Below are positions 38,064-38,668 of a stretch of DNA of 38,668 bases, piece after piece. Source of the DNA: CAYQCH01 sp964415935 (GTDB lineage: Bacteria > Patescibacteriota > Patescibacteriia > VMEV01 > CAYQCH01); contig CAYQCH010000006.1 in assembly GCA_964415935.1 (NCBI GenBank), positions 1 to 38,668 on the forward strand, written 5' to 3'. Position numbers and translations under genes: made by a program. The stretch's first letter is position 1; each line of letters opens with the position of its first letter. The notes under the pieces are model-generated. The model was not told the origin of the DNA and ran no database searches. It saw nothing but the letters and a program-made list of their open reading frames with translations.

Positions 38064-38603
38064 TCAGTCGAGCAGCATCTTGAGCATGGAACGGAGCTTG
38101 TTGCGGTCAAGCAGTTCCGGACGCTCCAGCAACAGCAGTTCGTCGATGATGCCGCTCTCGAAGAGCACGAGAAGGCGGCGCGAGTTGCCGGAACGCCTCA
38201 TGAGGACGGCTCTTAGCCGCATCAACACATTGATCTCCTCAACCAAAATGTCGACGGCTCGCTGCTCCAGCAGGGCCGTGATCTCGCCGCGGATCTCGGC
38301 TTGCCGCTTGAGCCGCTCCATGGCTTCCCGCGTCTCCGGAGAAGGCCCGGGAAGATCCTCGAGCTTGGCCTTGCCGGACATCAGATCCGCCATGGGAACG
38401 GCCGCCTTGGGCTTGTCGGTCGCCGGCGGAGCCGAAACACTGGGCAAGGCGGCCGGCGGCCCCGCACCGCGCTGCTTCGTCGTGCGCACGGGCGGCTTCC
38501 TGCCCGAGCGCTTCTTCCCGTCGCTCTGCCTCCTGAGGGGCCTGGCGCCCACCTCCGGCTGCGTTGTTTGCGGAGCTGGAACGCCCCGCTTCTTCTTTGC
38601 CAT
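38064..38603 (-). CDS. Unknown basic protein with helical Leu-rich C-terminus
   Basis: 179 aa, not recognised. Residues 1-about 75 are basic, Pro/Lys/Arg-rich and probably disordered (MAKKKRGVPAP, DGKKRSGRKPPVRTTKQRG). Residues about 95-179 are long Leu- and Arg-rich helices (ALLEQRAVDILVEEINVLMR, SGIIDELLLLERPELLDRNK), possibly a coiled coil. No signal peptide. ATG 38603 has AGAGG five bases upstream and decides the start over the longer open frame. It has its own hairpin terminator and belongs to the accessory-unit style. Basic tail suggests nucleic acid binding, only as inference. Confidence 0.75.
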   Translation of the reverse strand: MAKKKRGVPAPQTTQPEVGARPLRRQSDGKKRSGRKPPVRTTKQRGAGPPAALPSVSAPPATDKPKAAVPMADLMSGKAKLEDLPGPSPETREAMERLKRQAEIRGEITALLEQRAVDILVEEINVLMRLRAVLMRRSGNSRRLLVLFESGIIDELLLLERPELLDRNKLRSMLKMLLD

Positions 38604-38668
38604 GACTGCCTCTTTCCTGTTTGACGCGGTCATCCCGCGGCAAATCAAGCTACACTAACCCGAATCGC

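Noticed and set aside
1..38668. tRNA, rRNA, riboswitch and prophage genes
   Set aside because: I looked for acceptor/T-loop patterns, known leader motifs and phage or transposase proteins and saw none I could support; a covariance-model scan would be needed to exclude them fully.

Overview
The window looks like a piece of a metagenome-assembled genome from the Candidate Phyla Radiation (Patescibacteria). The evidence is the small compact genes, CPR-type proteins (tandem WYV-repeat surface protein, PEGA-domain membrane protein, short CxxC zinc-binding proteins, short EF-Ts, DUF2207 and SIMPL proteins) and three 100-N scaffold gaps. UGA is used as a normal stop (for example at the end of rmlB), which argues against the lineages that recode UGA. 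I cannot place it more finely from sequence alone.

Layout. 1-2.5 kb: the window opens inside secD (minus), whose periplasmic domain carries two inserted parvulin-like domains; rpmA (L27) diverges from it. 2.5-8.0 kb (minus): pyrG behind its own leader, and a four-gene run murA - S41 protease - small unknown - stand-alone PEP-synthase ATP-grasp domain; MurA has Asp in place of the fosfomycin-target Cys. 8.0-9.4 kb (plus): PEGA/beta-propeller membrane protein. 9.4-15.8 kb (minus): SIMPL protein, then a tight run eno - HAD phosphatase - HIT - Nudix - rmlB - Nudix - rmlA, joining glycolysis, nucleotide housekeeping and dTDP-sugar synthesis. 15.9-18.1 kb (plus): hisS and an unknown Cys-containing membrane protein. 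18.1-24.9 kb (minus): unknown 118-aa gene, gap, WYV-repeat surface protein, rpsB-tsf, a two-gene unit of a small membrane peptide and a zinc-ribbon protein, tsaC (Sua5), DUF378 protein with a Cys-rich tail. 25-28.8 kb (minus): large surface lipoprotein and DUF2207 protein. 28.9-32.4 kb: small secreted helical protein (plus), then dinB - DUF1653/MazG-like fusion - cupin - tiny zinc ribbon, and a DEDDh exonuclease (all minus). 32.5-38.6 kb (minus): proline-rich lipoprotein, CxxC protein - UDG - membrane-anchored unknown (split by a false gap), cspA, hpf - secA (two real gaps) - glyoxalase-fold protein, and a basic unknown protein.

Two gene styles are interleaved. Housekeeping genes mostly lack a Shine-Dalgarno sequence and often start in a CATATG context (ACGCATATG or ACACATATG), with promoters carrying an extended TGCTA -10. 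Five other units (at 18140, 22867-23381, 25072, 32499 and 38064), all on the minus strand, have strong GGAGG-like ribosome sites, G/C-rich third codon positions and strong hairpin terminators, and encode unknown secreted, membrane or basic proteins. They read as independent accessory units set between core operons. The strongest candidates for something new are the SecD-parvulin chimera, these accessory units as a class, and the small-peptide/zinc-ribbon pair. No stretch over 300 bases lacks a gene. I saw no tRNA, rRNA, CRISPR array, transposase or phage gene.
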